DNA of 64,000 nt from positions 1 to 64,000 of the forward strand of contig CAWDQZ010000004.1 of the NCBI GenBank assembly GCA_963804595.1, given 5' to 3'. Position 1 is the stretch's first letter. Each line of letters opens with the position of its first letter. Made by a program: the position numbers and the translations under genes. The stretch comes from DASUPK01 sp963804595. GTDB lineage: Bacteria > Actinomycetota > Thermoleophilia > Solirubrobacterales > 70-9. Shown here one piece after another: positions 25,241 through 32,921 of the stretch. The notes beneath the pieces were generated by a model. It searched no databases and was not told the DNA's origin. It saw only the letters and a program-made list of their open reading frames with translations.

Positions 25241-26515
25241 CTAATAGAGCCAAATCCCCCGCAAACGGATTGGTTTGGCTCTGCTCTGGCTGGCTCTCCG
25301 AAAGCTGCTCGGAATCGCTGGAAGCCGGCTGAGAGGGCTGGTGCTTGGTACACACTTGGTACGCACCCGCACGGGCCTGACTCTCCGCATTCGCTAGAAG
25401 CGCGTCGAGTCGGCTTGCTGCTTCGCTCTCGGCCCCTGGCATCAGGTGGCCGTAGAGGTCGAGCGTCACTTGAATCGAGCTATGGCCCATGAACTCGCTG
25501 AGGGCCTTGGCGTTGACGCCTGCCGCGATCATCAGCGAGGCGTAGGTGTGGCGGGCTTCGTGGAGAGTGATGCGATCTAGCTCGGCGTCCTTCCATGCCC
25601 GGTCTGCGCGTTCGGTGAGACTCGTTGCCGCGAACACTTCCTCCGGGCTCCTGCCGAGCACGTAGCCCTCGGGCCAGGTCGCCATTCGATGCTCCGTCAG
25701 AACGTCACGGAGGCCGGCAGGGACCGGGACCGACGCCGCCCCTTGCGGGACTTCGGATCAATGCGGCCTTCCTGCGTGTCCCAACTGTCCTCTACATGGA
25801 TCACGCCAGCCGCAAGGTCAACCCGCTCCCAACGCAGGGCGCGGAGCTCAGAGCGCCGCAGACCCGCGTAAAACGCCGTTGACCAAACCGCTCGCAGGTC
25901 CGAAGGAACGGCGGCAATGAGCGCAGCCGCTTCCTCGGGGGGAGCGATTCGTCTGGACTTGCTCCGAACCGCAGCCAGCTCCAGATTGTGAGTCGGGTTG
26001 ACCGCAACGTCGCCGCGCTGAATCGCTCGGCGGTAGATCACCCGCAATGGCATGAGCGCGTTCCGAACCGTGGAGGCGTTGAAGCCCTCCGCGAGCAATG
26101 AGTCCGCTAGATCCTGAACGTGATTGCGCGTCAGATCAGAGACGCGGACATTGCCGAGTTCGGGCAGCACATACCGGCGCAGCGAGCCCCGATAGCTACG
26201 GACCACAGACGGCTTGTAGTTGTCGCCGCTCCGATTCCGTATCTGCCCGGACTCAGCGGCGTCCAACATTTCCTCAGCCGCTTGCTCGATGGTCTGTTTC
26301 GTCGGGACGGCCAGGGTCTTTCGATTGAGCGCCCTGAGCGCGTCCACCCTTCAAGCCTTTGCTTCGGCCTGGTTCCTGGTGGTCTTGCCATAGACCTTGT
26401 TGCCCTTCCCTGGATGCGAGACCCAAGGGATGTAGCTCGGCTGGCAAGAACACCGCTCGCCGCCGCGCTTCTTCGCGCAAGAGCGAGAGTGTCGCGTTGT
26501 GATTCCCTCAGCCAT
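25241..26515 (-). pseudogene. Tyrosine site-specific integrase, decayed
   Basis: Phage/ICE-type tyrosine recombinase beside tRNA-Ser(CGA). The N-terminus from ATG 26515 has the Cys-containing arm-binding region (RSCAKKRGGERCSC). The core-binding domain follows, then the catalytic residues: first Arg in GLRRSELRALRWE, His-x-x-Arg in HEARHTYASLMIAAG and the Tyr in GHSSIQVTLDLYGHL. Two lesions are visible. An in-frame TGA near 26348 stands where relatives have Trp (AKA-stop-RVDAL). A frame change lies near 25732, between RRR and VPAGLRDVL. The last frame has no stop of its own at the element edge; it runs antisense through the tRNA and ends only at 24909. The 3' limit given is therefore the tRNA boundary. 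Confidence 0.85.
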
Positions 26516-26660
26516 CAGGAACTCCTCTCGATTGAGTTGAGGACGGTGGCGGCAGTACGCTCCCCGGGCTCCGAGCCTGTATGTCTGGGGCACGAAAACG
26601 CTGGCTGTAGCTGACGAAATCCGGCTCAGAATCGACGCTAGGCCGCTTCCCCGGACTACT

Positions 26661-26675
26661 GCTTTGCATGGAAAG
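26661..26675 (+). repeat. Twin-hairpin repeat, single-hairpin copy
   Basis: Only the second hairpin core is present (GCTTTGCATGGAAAG). It lies in the 228-base gap between the integrase start and the lipoprotein gene. Nothing else is recognised in that gap. Confidence 0.55.
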
Positions 26676-26743
26676 GGAGTATCCGCTTCGACCTCCACCA
26701 GCCCTTCATCCGAGGGTCCGCTGATCGACTATGCTCGCGCGCG

Positions 26744-27160
26744 TTGAAAGCAGGCTTTCGCATAACGCTGATCGTCCCTGCGGCGCTGGCAGCCGTGGCG
26801 TTGGTAGCCGCCGGCTGTGGGAGTAGCAGCAAGCCGGCCTACTGCTCGGACGTCACCAATCTGCAGAACTCGGTCAACAGCCTCAAGAGCGTCCAACTCC
26901 AAAGCGGTGCCGTCTCCACCCTGAAGACGGACGTTCAGAAGGTGCAGAGCAACGCAAACGCGGTCGTGAGCTCGGCGAAGCAGGACTTCCCGAGCCAAAC
27001 CAGCGCGCTGCAGTCATCCGTATCGAGCCTCTCCACCTCGGTCCAGGCGCTGCCCCCGGACCCGACGGCCCAGCAGCTGGTTCCGATCGCGGCTGAGGTG
27101 GCCAGCACTGTCTCAGCTGCGGATAGCTTGAAGAGCGCCACCAGCTCGGCCTGCGACTGA
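26744..27160 (+). CDS. Small lipoprotein, helical, unknown function
   Basis: 138 residues from a TTG start. A signal peptide (FRITLIVPAALAAVALVAAG) ends in a lipobox-like VAAGC, so the mature protein should be lipid-anchored outside. The remainder is rich in Ser, Val and Gln with heptad-like spacing (LQNSVNSLKSVQLQSGAVSTL, SALQSSVSSLSTSVQAL) and has one further Cys at the end. It probably forms a helical hairpin or coiled coil. Family not recognised. It is the first intact gene after the integrase. Confidence 0.7.
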   Translation: MKAGFRITLIVPAALAAVALVAAGCGSSSKPAYCSDVTNLQNSVNSLKSVQLQSGAVSTLKTDVQKVQSNANAVVSSAKQDFPSQTSALQSSVSSLSTSVQALPPDPTAQQLVPIAAEVASTVSAADSLKSATSSACD

Positions 27161-27310
27161 GCCGCGCTTCCGAACCTGCCGCGCGCTTCTCGCGCGACGG
27201 AGGAGTGGGTGTGGTTGTCCGGTAGCCCTTTGGGTCCGATAGTTTCCGGACCCGAGCACACGAGCAGATCACACATACGGGCCGATAGAAGGCTTGAGAA
27301 GGGAGTTCCG

Positions 27311-27565
27311 ATGCTGCTCCTAGCCGATTTCACCCTGGGCGATCTCCTGGTCTCGATGATTGCCTTGTTCTTCCTGATCCTTGCGGTCTGGCTGTTCATC
27401 GCGGTGTTCGCTGACATCTTCACTCGCCCCGATCTTTCTGGATGGGGAAAGGCGGGCTGGGTCCTGCTGATCTTCATCCTCCCGGTGATCGGGGTCCTGA
27501 TCTACCTGATTGCACGTCCGCCGGAGGCGGAGGTCGCGGCGCGGGGGATACTCCGGAGGGACTAG
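27311..27565 (+). CDS. PLDc N-terminal-type two-helix membrane protein
   Basis: 84 residues. Two transmembrane helices flank the motif FADIFTRPDLSGWGKAGWVL, followed by PVIGVLIYLIAR. This is the phospholipase D nuclease N-terminal (PLDc_N) domain that in actinobacteria often occurs alone or with a SHOCT tail; no SHOCT is present. The ATG at 27311 is chosen because GGGAG lies 7 bases upstream and the helix begins at residue 10. Role unknown. A GC-rich hairpin follows at 27624-27640. Confidence 0.8.
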   Translation: MLLLADFTLGDLLVSMIALFFLILAVWLFIAVFADIFTRPDLSGWGKAGWVLLIFILPVIGVLIYLIARPPEAEVAARGILRRD

Positions 27566-27623
27566 GGGGCCTGCCTGGCCTTGACGCCGCCCGTTCGCCT
27601 CACACCGATTCGACGTGACGCGG

Positions 27624-27640
27624 GCCGCCGCAACGGCGGC
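27624..27640 (+). terminator. GC-rich hairpin after PLDc_N gene
   Basis: GCCGCCG and CGGCGGC pair across a CAA loop, about 60 bases after the stop of the preceding gene. No T-run. Confidence 0.45.
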
Positions 27641-27674
27641 AGCGGAAGCTGATCTGGATCACCGACCGAAATAG

Positions 27675-27718
27675 CCGCTTTGGACGAAAAGCGGCTATCC
27701 GCTTTGCATGGAAAGGCG
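27675..27718 (+). repeat. Twin-hairpin repeat, full copy
   Basis: Hairpin 1 CCGCTTT/AAAGCGG with loop GGACGAA; hairpin 2 CCGCTTT with loop GCATGG and a slightly imperfect right arm. Stems use C:G where the copies at 29388 and 33306 use T:A, a compensatory change. It lies alone in the gap before the ELWRSDGT-repeat gene. Confidence 0.75.
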
Positions 27719-27824
27719 CGGTCCTGGCTGGGCAGCATCCAGAGCGGAGACCGACACTCAGTAGTTCTCACCGAGGAGGGCTAGGCGGCGAACACCGATC
27801 CGCGGGGCGATTCTGCGGGTTAGC

Positions 27825-29329
27825 GTGATACAGGCCATGGAGGGGGCTGCGTTGAAACTTTCAATCCGTCGGCCAGCAGAGGGTCGCGGTGGCTCGCGCT
27901 GCTGCTCGCCGCGTGCCGCGATGCTGCTATCGACTTCAGGGGCCCAGGCAGCCGTAAACCGCGGGGCCGTGCTGGTCAAGGACATCAGATCCGGGTTCGC
28001 TCCGCCCAGCGTCACCGCCATCGACAGCAGTTGTGGGGTGCCTCCTACAACGGGGGCGACCTCACAAACGTCCGCGGGACCCTGTACTTCAGCGCCGAGG
28101 ACGACGCGGCAAGCACGGCTACGAGCTCTGGCGAAGCGACGGCACGGCGCGGGGAACGAGGATGGTCAAGGACATCAACCCTGGGGCGCGGCTCGAGCAA
28201 TATCGACGGGATCACGGCCGTCGGCCGCATCCTCTACTTCAGAGCCGATGACGGGGTCCACGGGGCCGAGCTGTGGCGAAGCGACGGCACGGCGCGGGGC
28301 ACGCGGATGGTCAAGGACATCAACACCGGGATCGGCTGCAGCGGAGCCGGCGGCGCGTTCATCAAGGTCACACGGCAGCCTCTACTTCGACGCCGCCGAG
28401 GGCACCGACGCGAGCGAGCTGTGGCGAAGCGACGGCACCGAGGCGGGGACGAGCCTGGTGAAGGGTTAGGATCACTTGGCGTCGGCTCGCAGCTCATCGA
28501 CGTCAGCGGCACCCTCTACTTCGCCGGCTACGACGCCAGTGCTCATTAAGGGGCTATGGCGAAGCGACGGCACTGCGGCGGGCACGATTTTGGTCAAACA
28601 AGGGTTCGCCGGCAACCTTGGAGCTCACCGACTTCAGCGGCACCCTGTACTTCGCGCGCCGACGACGGTGTCCACGGGCCCGCACGCTGTGGCGAAGCGA
28701 CGGGACCGGTGCGAGCACGATGATGGTCAAGGAGATCATTCCGCACTCCAGCTACCTGCCCTGCTGCTTCACGGCCCTTCAACGACATTCTCTACTTCCT
28801 CGGTCGCCTGGCCGACTGCCGGCCTCGACCCGAACGAGCTGTGGCGAAGCGACGGCACCGGGGCCGGCACGACCCTGGTGGCACGCAGCCACCGGCATCA
28901 GTCCGCTCCGTCAGAACCTCTCCGTCGCAGCCGCGGGATTCGGCCTCGGCCCCAGGGAAGCACTGTGGCGAAGCGACGGCACTCGGCGAGGAACGAAGCT
29001 CATCAGAGGAGGAATCGGCGTCTACTACGTACCCACATGCTGACCGCCGTCAAGAGGACGCTCTATTTCGCCGGGAACCGACAAGAGACACGGCCAGGAG
29101 CTCTGGCGAAGCAACGGCACCCGCACGGGGACGACAGATGGTCAGAGACATCCGCCACAGCCCCCAGGACATCCGCTGCCACAACCAGCAGCAACCCGCG
29201 GAACCTCACCGCAGTCGGCGACATCCTCTTCTTCACCGCCAAGAACGGCGAGACACGGCAAGGGAGCTCTGGAGGGCCGGGCCAAGGCCGTGCAAGAAGG
29301 CCAAGGGGAAGTGCAAGAAGAAGGGGTAG
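27825..29329 (+). pseudogene. ELWRSDGT-repeat protein gene, frame broken many times
   Basis: The DNA encodes at least eight copies of a ~45-residue unit with the core LWRSDGT..GT..VKDI and a preceding GTLYF-like strand: cores near 28126, 28271, 28419, 28554, 28687, 28839, 28963 and 29101. Units with this ELWkSDGT motif form exported beta-propeller-like proteins in other bacteria. Here consecutive units lie in frames 1, 2, 0, 0, 1, 0, 1 and 1, so no product longer than about two units can be made without shifting. A signal-like start is seen near 27840. The last codons encode a Lys-rich tail (KKAKGKCKKKG). Indels are denser here than elsewhere, so true decay is likely; repeat-induced assembly error is the alternative. 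Confidence 0.7.
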
Positions 29330-29387
29330 GACTCCTCGGGTGGTTGCCTGTAGGCGCGTGGTCGAAGGACGATCGCAGAACAAGGTG

Positions 29388-29432
29388 CTGCTTTGGACGA
29401 GAAGCAGCGGTCCTGCTTTGCATGGAAAGCAG
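29388..29432 (+). repeat. Twin-hairpin repeat, full copy
   Basis: Hairpin 1 at 29388-29407 (CTGCTTT, loop GGACGA, then GAAGCAG) and hairpin 2 at 29413-29432 (CTGCTTT, loop GCATGG, AAAGCAG). Hairpin 2 is perfect. Nine bases later comes the conserved start cassette of the following NTF2-like gene. Confidence 0.8.
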
Positions 29433-29441
29433 TACTCCGGC

Positions 29442-29460
29442 GAGAGATACTGCGTAGGCG
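29442..29460 (+). promoter_or_regulatory. Conserved start cassette with -10-like GATACT
   Basis: GAGAGATACTGCGTAGGCG stands directly before the ATG. It is repeated at 30917-30935 and (one change) 32903-32921. The reverse complement of its last 15 bases lies at 16728-16742. GATACT resembles an actinobacterial -10 box and lies nine bases before ATG, so transcription would start at or within three bases of the start codon. No Shine-Dalgarno precedes ATG; GGAGGAG occurs inside codons 2-5. Promoter function is inferred. Confidence 0.5.
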
Positions 29461-29889
29461 ATGTCGGAGGAGAACGTGGAGATCGTGCGCCAGTTGTTCG
29501 AGACCTTTCAGGACGTATTTCAGCGCGATGATCCGGCGACGGCGGGCACACTGTTCGATTCGGAGCTCGTTGCTGAGGATGCCGAGTGGATACCGTTTCG
29601 CGGCTGGCCTGGGCCTCAGAGCTATCGCGGGCGCGACGGATTCGTGGAGTTCTGGAGTACATGGACTGAGGACTTCGAGGGCTGGTCGGTTGAGTTGGAG
29701 CGACTGGTCGACGGCGGCGATGAACGGGTCGTCGCACTGTTCCATCAGACAGCGACCGGCAGGGGGAGCGGCACGCCGGTCAAGCTCCATTTCGGCCTGG
29801 TCTATGAGCTGGAAGATGGACGGGTGATTCGGATGCAGAACTACATGGACCCGGCCGAAGCCCTCGAAGCCGCCGGGCTGTCGGAATAG
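29461..29889 (+). CDS. NTF2/SnoaL-like protein, MSEENVE family
   Basis: 142 residues. Starts MSEENVEIVRQLFETFQDVF and ends PAEALEAAGLSE. Family features: an N-terminal helix, a RGWPGPQSYRGRDGFVEFW segment (the G-R-E/D-G-hx-x-F/W turn of SnoaL-like folds), and strands VVALFHQTATGRGSG and FGLVYELEDGRVIRMQNYMD. NTF2-like small barrels bind or transform hydrophobic ligands; none can be named here. The twin-hairpin repeat starts one base after the TAG stop. Confidence 0.88.
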   Translation: MSEENVEIVRQLFETFQDVFQRDDPATAGTLFDSELVAEDAEWIPFRGWPGPQSYRGRDGFVEFWSTWTEDFEGWSVELERLVDGGDERVVALFHQTATGRGSGTPVKLHFGLVYELEDGRVIRMQNYMDPAEALEAAGLSE

Positions 29890-29935
29890 CCGCTTTGGAC
29901 GAGAAGCAGCTACCGCTGCGTTGCATGGAAAGCGG
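29890..29935 (+). repeat. Twin-hairpin repeat, full copy, directly after stop
   Basis: Begins immediately after the TAG of the preceding gene. Hairpin 1 is CCGCTTT...GAAGCAG (imperfect); hairpin 2 is CCGCT...AGCGG with three extra bases in the left arm. Position suggests a terminator or 3'-end stabiliser. Confidence 0.7.
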
Positions 29936-29973
29936 TACTTTCGGAGCCTCTGTCTAGCTCTGCGAAAACTCGA

Positions 29974-30246
29974 TTAGCCGAAGCAGGCGTCCACGGATCC
30001 GAGATGCTGCACGGCGAAGGAGCTAAAAGATGCCCCAGGGGTGGTTCCCCCGTCTCGGGCCTCTTGGATGAACTCGTGCGAGATCTCCGCCCGAGCTCCC
30101 GGGCCGCCGAGGGCGGTCTCGGTCGAGCCGCCGATGCCGAGGCAGCTCGCCTGTGGGTTGGCGATGCCGAGAGCCGGTGTGGCACCGACCGTGAGCATCA
30201 GCGCCAGAATCGCGCCTACCACGAACAGCACTACGGTGCGCCTCAT
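29974..30246 (-). CDS. Small secreted protein, unknown
   Basis: 90 residues from ATG 30246, with AGGAGG 9 bases upstream. A clear Sec signal peptide (RRTVVLFVVGAILALMLTVG, then ATPALG) precedes a ~65-residue mature part with two Cys (ASCLGIGGS and VDACFG) that could form one disulfide. Gly/Ser/Ala-rich with an EISHEFIQEARDGG helix. This pattern recurs in small exported actinobacterial proteins without known function. It is the only gene on this strand among the NTF2-like genes. Confidence 0.72.
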   Translation of the reverse strand: MRRTVVLFVVGAILALMLTVGATPALGIANPQASCLGIGGSTETALGGPGARAEISHEFIQEARDGGTTPGASFSSFAVQHLGSVDACFG

Positions 30247-30337
30247 GTCGTCAAACCTCCTGCTTGACGAGAATCTGGATGCGAGCCTACACCCGGCGGG
30301 CGGTGACGGCAAAGACGGCTACCCGGTGTTGGGGTCT

Positions 30338-30358
30338 GCCACTTTGGACGAGAAGCGG
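30338..30358 (+). repeat. Twin-hairpin repeat, first-hairpin half copy
   Basis: Only hairpin 1 text (CTTTGGACGAGAAGCGG) is present, about 60 bases upstream of the NTF2-like gene at 30415. The second hairpin has been replaced by unrelated sequence. Confidence 0.5.
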
Positions 30359-30414
30359 CGCTTTCCAGGTCACAGCAAGCGCCCCTAGCCAGACCAGGGC
30401 AGTACGGTGAGCCG

Positions 30415-30852
30415 ATGCCGTACGGGCTGAGCGCCGAGGAGATCGAGTGGATCCGCGAGGGCTATCGCATGTTCCGCGAGGGCGATCCGGCGTTCATGGA
30501 ACGCTACGCACCGGACGCCAGATTCAGCATCCCTACGACGCTGCCCGCGGGCGGCACCTATGAGGGCCCGTTCGAGGCGATGGAATATTTCACGACCCTC
30601 GCGGAGCAGTTCGAGGGTGCGTCTCCCACCCCCGAGGAGTTCCTGCGGGTCGAGGATTACCTGATCGTGTACGGGACCTTTCGGGGGCGCTCGCGCCAGA
30701 CCGGGGAAGAGATCGCTGCGCGCTTCATCCATTCGCTCCGAATGAGCGGTGAAGGAGGCACACTGAGCGAGCAGAAGGTCGTCTCCTTCGAGCTCTTCAT
30801 AGACACCGCCGCGGTCCTTCGCGCTCTCGGGCGTTCCGCCTCCGGCGAGTAG
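30415..30852 (+). CDS. NTF2/SnoaL-like protein, divergent member
   Basis: 145 residues. Begins MPYGLSAEEIEWIREGYRMF rather than MSEENVE, but shares the fold pattern: helix, YAPDARFSIPTTLPAGG strand, YEGPFEAMEYFTTLAEQF, then LIVYGTFRGRSRQTG and SFELFIDTAAVLRALG. It lacks the EALEAAGLSE end and the GATACT cassette. This suggests an older branch of the superfamily with different regulation. Ligand unknown. Confidence 0.75.
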   Translation: MPYGLSAEEIEWIREGYRMFREGDPAFMERYAPDARFSIPTTLPAGGTYEGPFEAMEYFTTLAEQFEGASPTPEEFLRVEDYLIVYGTFRGRSRQTGEEIAARFIHSLRMSGEGGTLSEQKVVSFELFIDTAAVLRALGRSASGE

Positions 30853-30887
30853 CTGCGTACGCTGATTTGCGCCCGCCTTCCAAACCG

Positions 30888-30935
30888 CCGTTTTGGACGA
30901 AAAGCAGCACCCGTCCGAGAGATACTGCGTAGGCG
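30888..30935 (+). promoter_or_regulatory. Half twin-hairpin plus conserved start cassette
   Basis: Hairpin 1 (GTTTTGGACGAAAAGCAG) at about 30888-30907 is followed at 30917-30935 by GAGAGATACTGCGTAGGCG, identical to the cassette at 29442-29460, ending at the ATG of the next gene. Hairpin 2 is absent, so hairpin and cassette are separable units. Confidence 0.55.
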
Positions 30936-31334
30936 ATGTCGGAGGAGAACGTCGAGATCGTCGAGAGGGCGATTGCGGCAGTCAATGAGCGGGACATCGA
31001 TGGTTACCTCGCATGCTGCACCGAGGACATCCAGTTGCAAACGCCAGTGTCGCCAGTCGCGGGCGTGTACGAAGGAGCGGATGGCATCCGGCGGTTCTTC
31101 GCCGACATCGAGGACGCGGGTCCCGACTTCCGGCTTGACCTCGAACGCCTAGAGGCCGTGGACGGGGAAAGAGTCCTTGCCTTCGTGCGTATAGCCGTTC
31201 ACGCGCGCGCCAGCGGCCTGCCCCTCCCCGCCGAGACCGGGAACGTCTATGAGTTCAAGGAGGGCAAGATCAGGCGCATTCAAATCTTCCTCGATCGTGG
31301 AGAGGCCCTCGAAGCCGCCGGACTTGAGGAGTAG
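30936..31334 (+). CDS. NTF2/SnoaL-like protein, MSEENVE family
   Basis: 132 residues. Starts MSEENVEIVERAIAAVNERD and ends RGEALEAAGLEE. Shows VSPVAGVYEGADGIRRFFAD (the SnoaL-like GxEGI turn), LERLEAVDGERVLAFVRIAV and GNVYEFKEGKIRRIQIFLD. Its stop lies 3 bases before the ATG of the next MSEENVE copy, and the end GAGGAGTAGGAG supplies that gene's ribosome site, so the two form a coupled tandem pair from duplication. Confidence 0.88.
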   Translation: MSEENVEIVERAIAAVNERDIDGYLACCTEDIQLQTPVSPVAGVYEGADGIRRFFADIEDAGPDFRLDLERLEAVDGERVLAFVRIAVHARASGLPLPAETGNVYEFKEGKIRRIQIFLDRGEALEAAGLEE

Positions 31335-31337
31335 GAG

Positions 31338-31719
31338 ATGTCGGAGGAGAACGTCGAGGTCGTACCGCGCGTATTCGAGAACTCCCAGACGGCCTACAAG
31401 CAACGGCCATTTCAGGAATCTCTCTCGTCAGGCGGCGACTCTGACCCCGCCGAGTTCGTTTCGCCGCGGACGACGGCGGGCGATCGGTGCAGATTGGACC
31501 GAGAGCTTGAACAGTTCGTTCGAGCTTGAGCAGCTCGTCGACGCCGGGCATGACCGCGTCGTAGCGATTGCGCGTCAGAGAGGCATCGGGAAGGAAAGCG
31601 GCGTCCCCGTCGACTTGGAGTTTGGAATGCTCTACGAGCTGAACGCTGGCCGGGTGATTCGGGTGCGCGTTTTCCTGGACCCCGCCAGCGCCCTCGACGC
31701 CGCCGGGCTGTCGGAATAG
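31338..31719 (+). pseudogene. NTF2/SnoaL-like paralogue, frame broken
   Basis: Starts MSEENVEVVPRVFENSQTAY in one frame, which ends prematurely near 31527. The rest (SFELEQLVDAGHDRVVAIARQRG, EFGMLYELNAGRVIRVRVFLD, ALDAAGLSE) lies in another frame to 31719. The piece between residues ~35 and ~55 is short and unlike the paralogues, so a small deletion accompanies the frame change. Identical start and end text to its neighbours shows recent tandem duplication followed by loss. The full twin-hairpin repeat follows the stop by one base. Confidence 0.7.
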
Positions 31720-31763
31720 CTGCTTTGGACGAAAAGCGGCTATCCGCTTTGCTTGGAAAGCGG
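31720..31763 (+). repeat. Twin-hairpin repeat, full copy, directly after stop
   Basis: Hairpin 1 GCTGCTTT...AAAGCGGC; hairpin 2 CCGCTTT/AAAGCGG (31744-31763) perfect with loop GCTTGG, one base different from other copies. A second, degenerate copy (GTTGGACGACAAGCGGC...) follows at about 31788-31825. The rest of the gap to 31979 holds nothing I recognise. Confidence 0.72.
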
Positions 31764-31979
31764 TGGTTTCGCGCGCACTCTCAGGCGAGCCGTTGGACGA
31801 CAAGCGGCTACATGTGAGATGGAAGGGATGGAGCCACCCTTTTCCGCCGTTGAGGTGGCCGCGCCGGCTGGCCGAAGTACGGAGAGGCCCTCGCGCTTCA
31901 AGCCGGGGGCCTTCTTCGGGTCACTTCCTCGAAGACAGTCGGTGTCCGACGACGACCGAGACTGGACACGGTCAGCCCA

Positions 31980-32312
31980 TTAGACGCGGATGTCGTGAAC
32001 CAGCTCGACTGGAAGAGGTGGCTGCGAGATCCAACGTCCGTGTGCTTCCTGCATCTGCTGCACGAACCACCGATCGGCATAAGACGAGATAAAGCGGTGG
32101 AGAGCATCAGGATCGATTGCCTCCATGTAAATGATGGCGAGGGTGCCGCCATCCGGCGTCTGCTGATGCCAGACGGCTTGGCGCGTGATTCCGACATCCT
32201 TCAGCGCGGCCAAGTATTCATCCCGCCCAGCGCCCGCCATCTCGTCCCGCGTTTCCCGCTCAAGATCCTCCTTCCCAGACACGATGGGAGTCGCGAACAC
32301 GATCTCGGCCAT
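31980..32312 (-). CDS. Conserved hypothetical protein
   Basis: 110 residues from ATG 32312, chosen because GGAAGAG lies upstream; an alternative in-frame start at 32330 adds six residues. Soluble, with MAEIVFATPIVSGKEDLE, GITRQAVWHQQTPDGGTLAIIYMEA and a C-terminal LPVELVHDIRV. The beta-alpha-beta pattern and the TLAIIYMEA strand suggest a ferredoxin-like dimeric fold. I have seen similar proteins in actinobacterial genomes but cannot name the family with confidence. Confidence 0.65.
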   Translation of the reverse strand: MAEIVFATPIVSGKEDLERETRDEMAGAGRDEYLAALKDVGITRQAVWHQQTPDGGTLAIIYMEAIDPDALHRFISSYADRWFVQQMQEAHGRWISQPPLPVELVHDIRV

Positions 32313-32423
32313 AGCTCTTCCTTCCGTCAAGATGGTCGTTGTCGGCTGAACCTACTGTCAGCGGAGGCTCCCATGCCGGGGCGTTTTCGCTCTGATTCGA
32401 CTTCGGTCGTGTTCGAATGAGCG

Positions 32424-32675
32424 ATGAACCCAGGCACGATCATGCGCCAGGGCGTTCGGTTCCGGGGACCTTCGCTCACCCACCGGACGCGGGATGCGCT
32501 CTCGACCGCGGGCATCTCGCTACTTGAGCGAAGCCCACTTCCTGGCTGGAACGGCCAGGTCATCGAGTACGTAGTGATGCTCGGGGCCAGGGATGAGGAG
32601 GACGCAATAGCTCGGGTTCGAGACGTTGTGTCGCGGGACGGGTCCTACAGCGAGTTTGCGCCCGATCCGCCGTAA
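32424..32675 (+). CDS. Small hypothetical protein
   Basis: 83 residues. The C-terminal 50 residues (GISLLERSPLPGW, QVIEYVVMLGARDEEDAIARVRDVV) have the look of a real strand-helix unit. The first 30 residues are Arg-rich and may not belong. A terminator-like hairpin at 32722-32745 follows 47 bases after the stop, which supports transcription. Family not recognised. Confidence 0.45.
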   Translation: MNPGTIMRQGVRFRGPSLTHRTRDALSTAGISLLERSPLPGWNGQVIEYVVMLGARDEEDAIARVRDVVSRDGSYSEFAPDPP

Positions 32676-32721
32676 TTCGTCGAACCGTAGTGCTGAATCA
32701 GGGAGGAAGTTGACGTACGAG

Positions 32722-32745
32722 AAGGGCGGCCCGAAAGCCGCCCTT
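32722..32745 (+). terminator. Intrinsic terminator-like hairpin
   Basis: AAGGGCGGC and GCCGCCCTT pair perfectly over 9 bp across a CCGAAA loop, followed by GCTCT. It is the clearest terminator-type hairpin in the accessory region. It lies between the small hypothetical gene and the next NTF2-like gene. Confidence 0.7.
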
Positions 32746-32902
32746 GCTCTACCTGGAGTGCTGCGCGTATTTCGAACATCGCCGAAAGCGGCGCGGGAAA
32801 GTCCGCTCGGCACGAACGGGCAGGAGAGAGAGGAGCCCGCTCAGGGACGGCATGCTCCCGCACGTCGCTGCGGCCCGTGTTACGGCGCTGTAATGCAGTT
32901 GC

Positions 32903-32921
32903 GAGAGATACTGCGTGGGCG
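32903..32921 (+). promoter_or_regulatory. Conserved start cassette with -10-like GATACT
   Basis: GAGAGATACTGCGTGGGCG, one base different from the copies at 29442 and 30917, ends at the ATG of the next gene. No hairpin repeat stands before it here, showing that the cassette travels with the gene start rather than with the hairpins. Confidence 0.5.

Noticed and set aside
28120..29110. Regularly spaced TGTGGCGAAGCGACGGCAC copies resembling a CRISPR array
   Set aside because: Spacing is about 115-150 bases, in step with a 45-residue protein repeat, and the spacers encode related protein text. There are no cas genes.
31753..32092. Plus-strand frames between the broken NTF2-like gene and 32092
   Set aside because: They start in degenerate repeat sequence or run antisense to the conserved gene at 31980-32312, with no family features.
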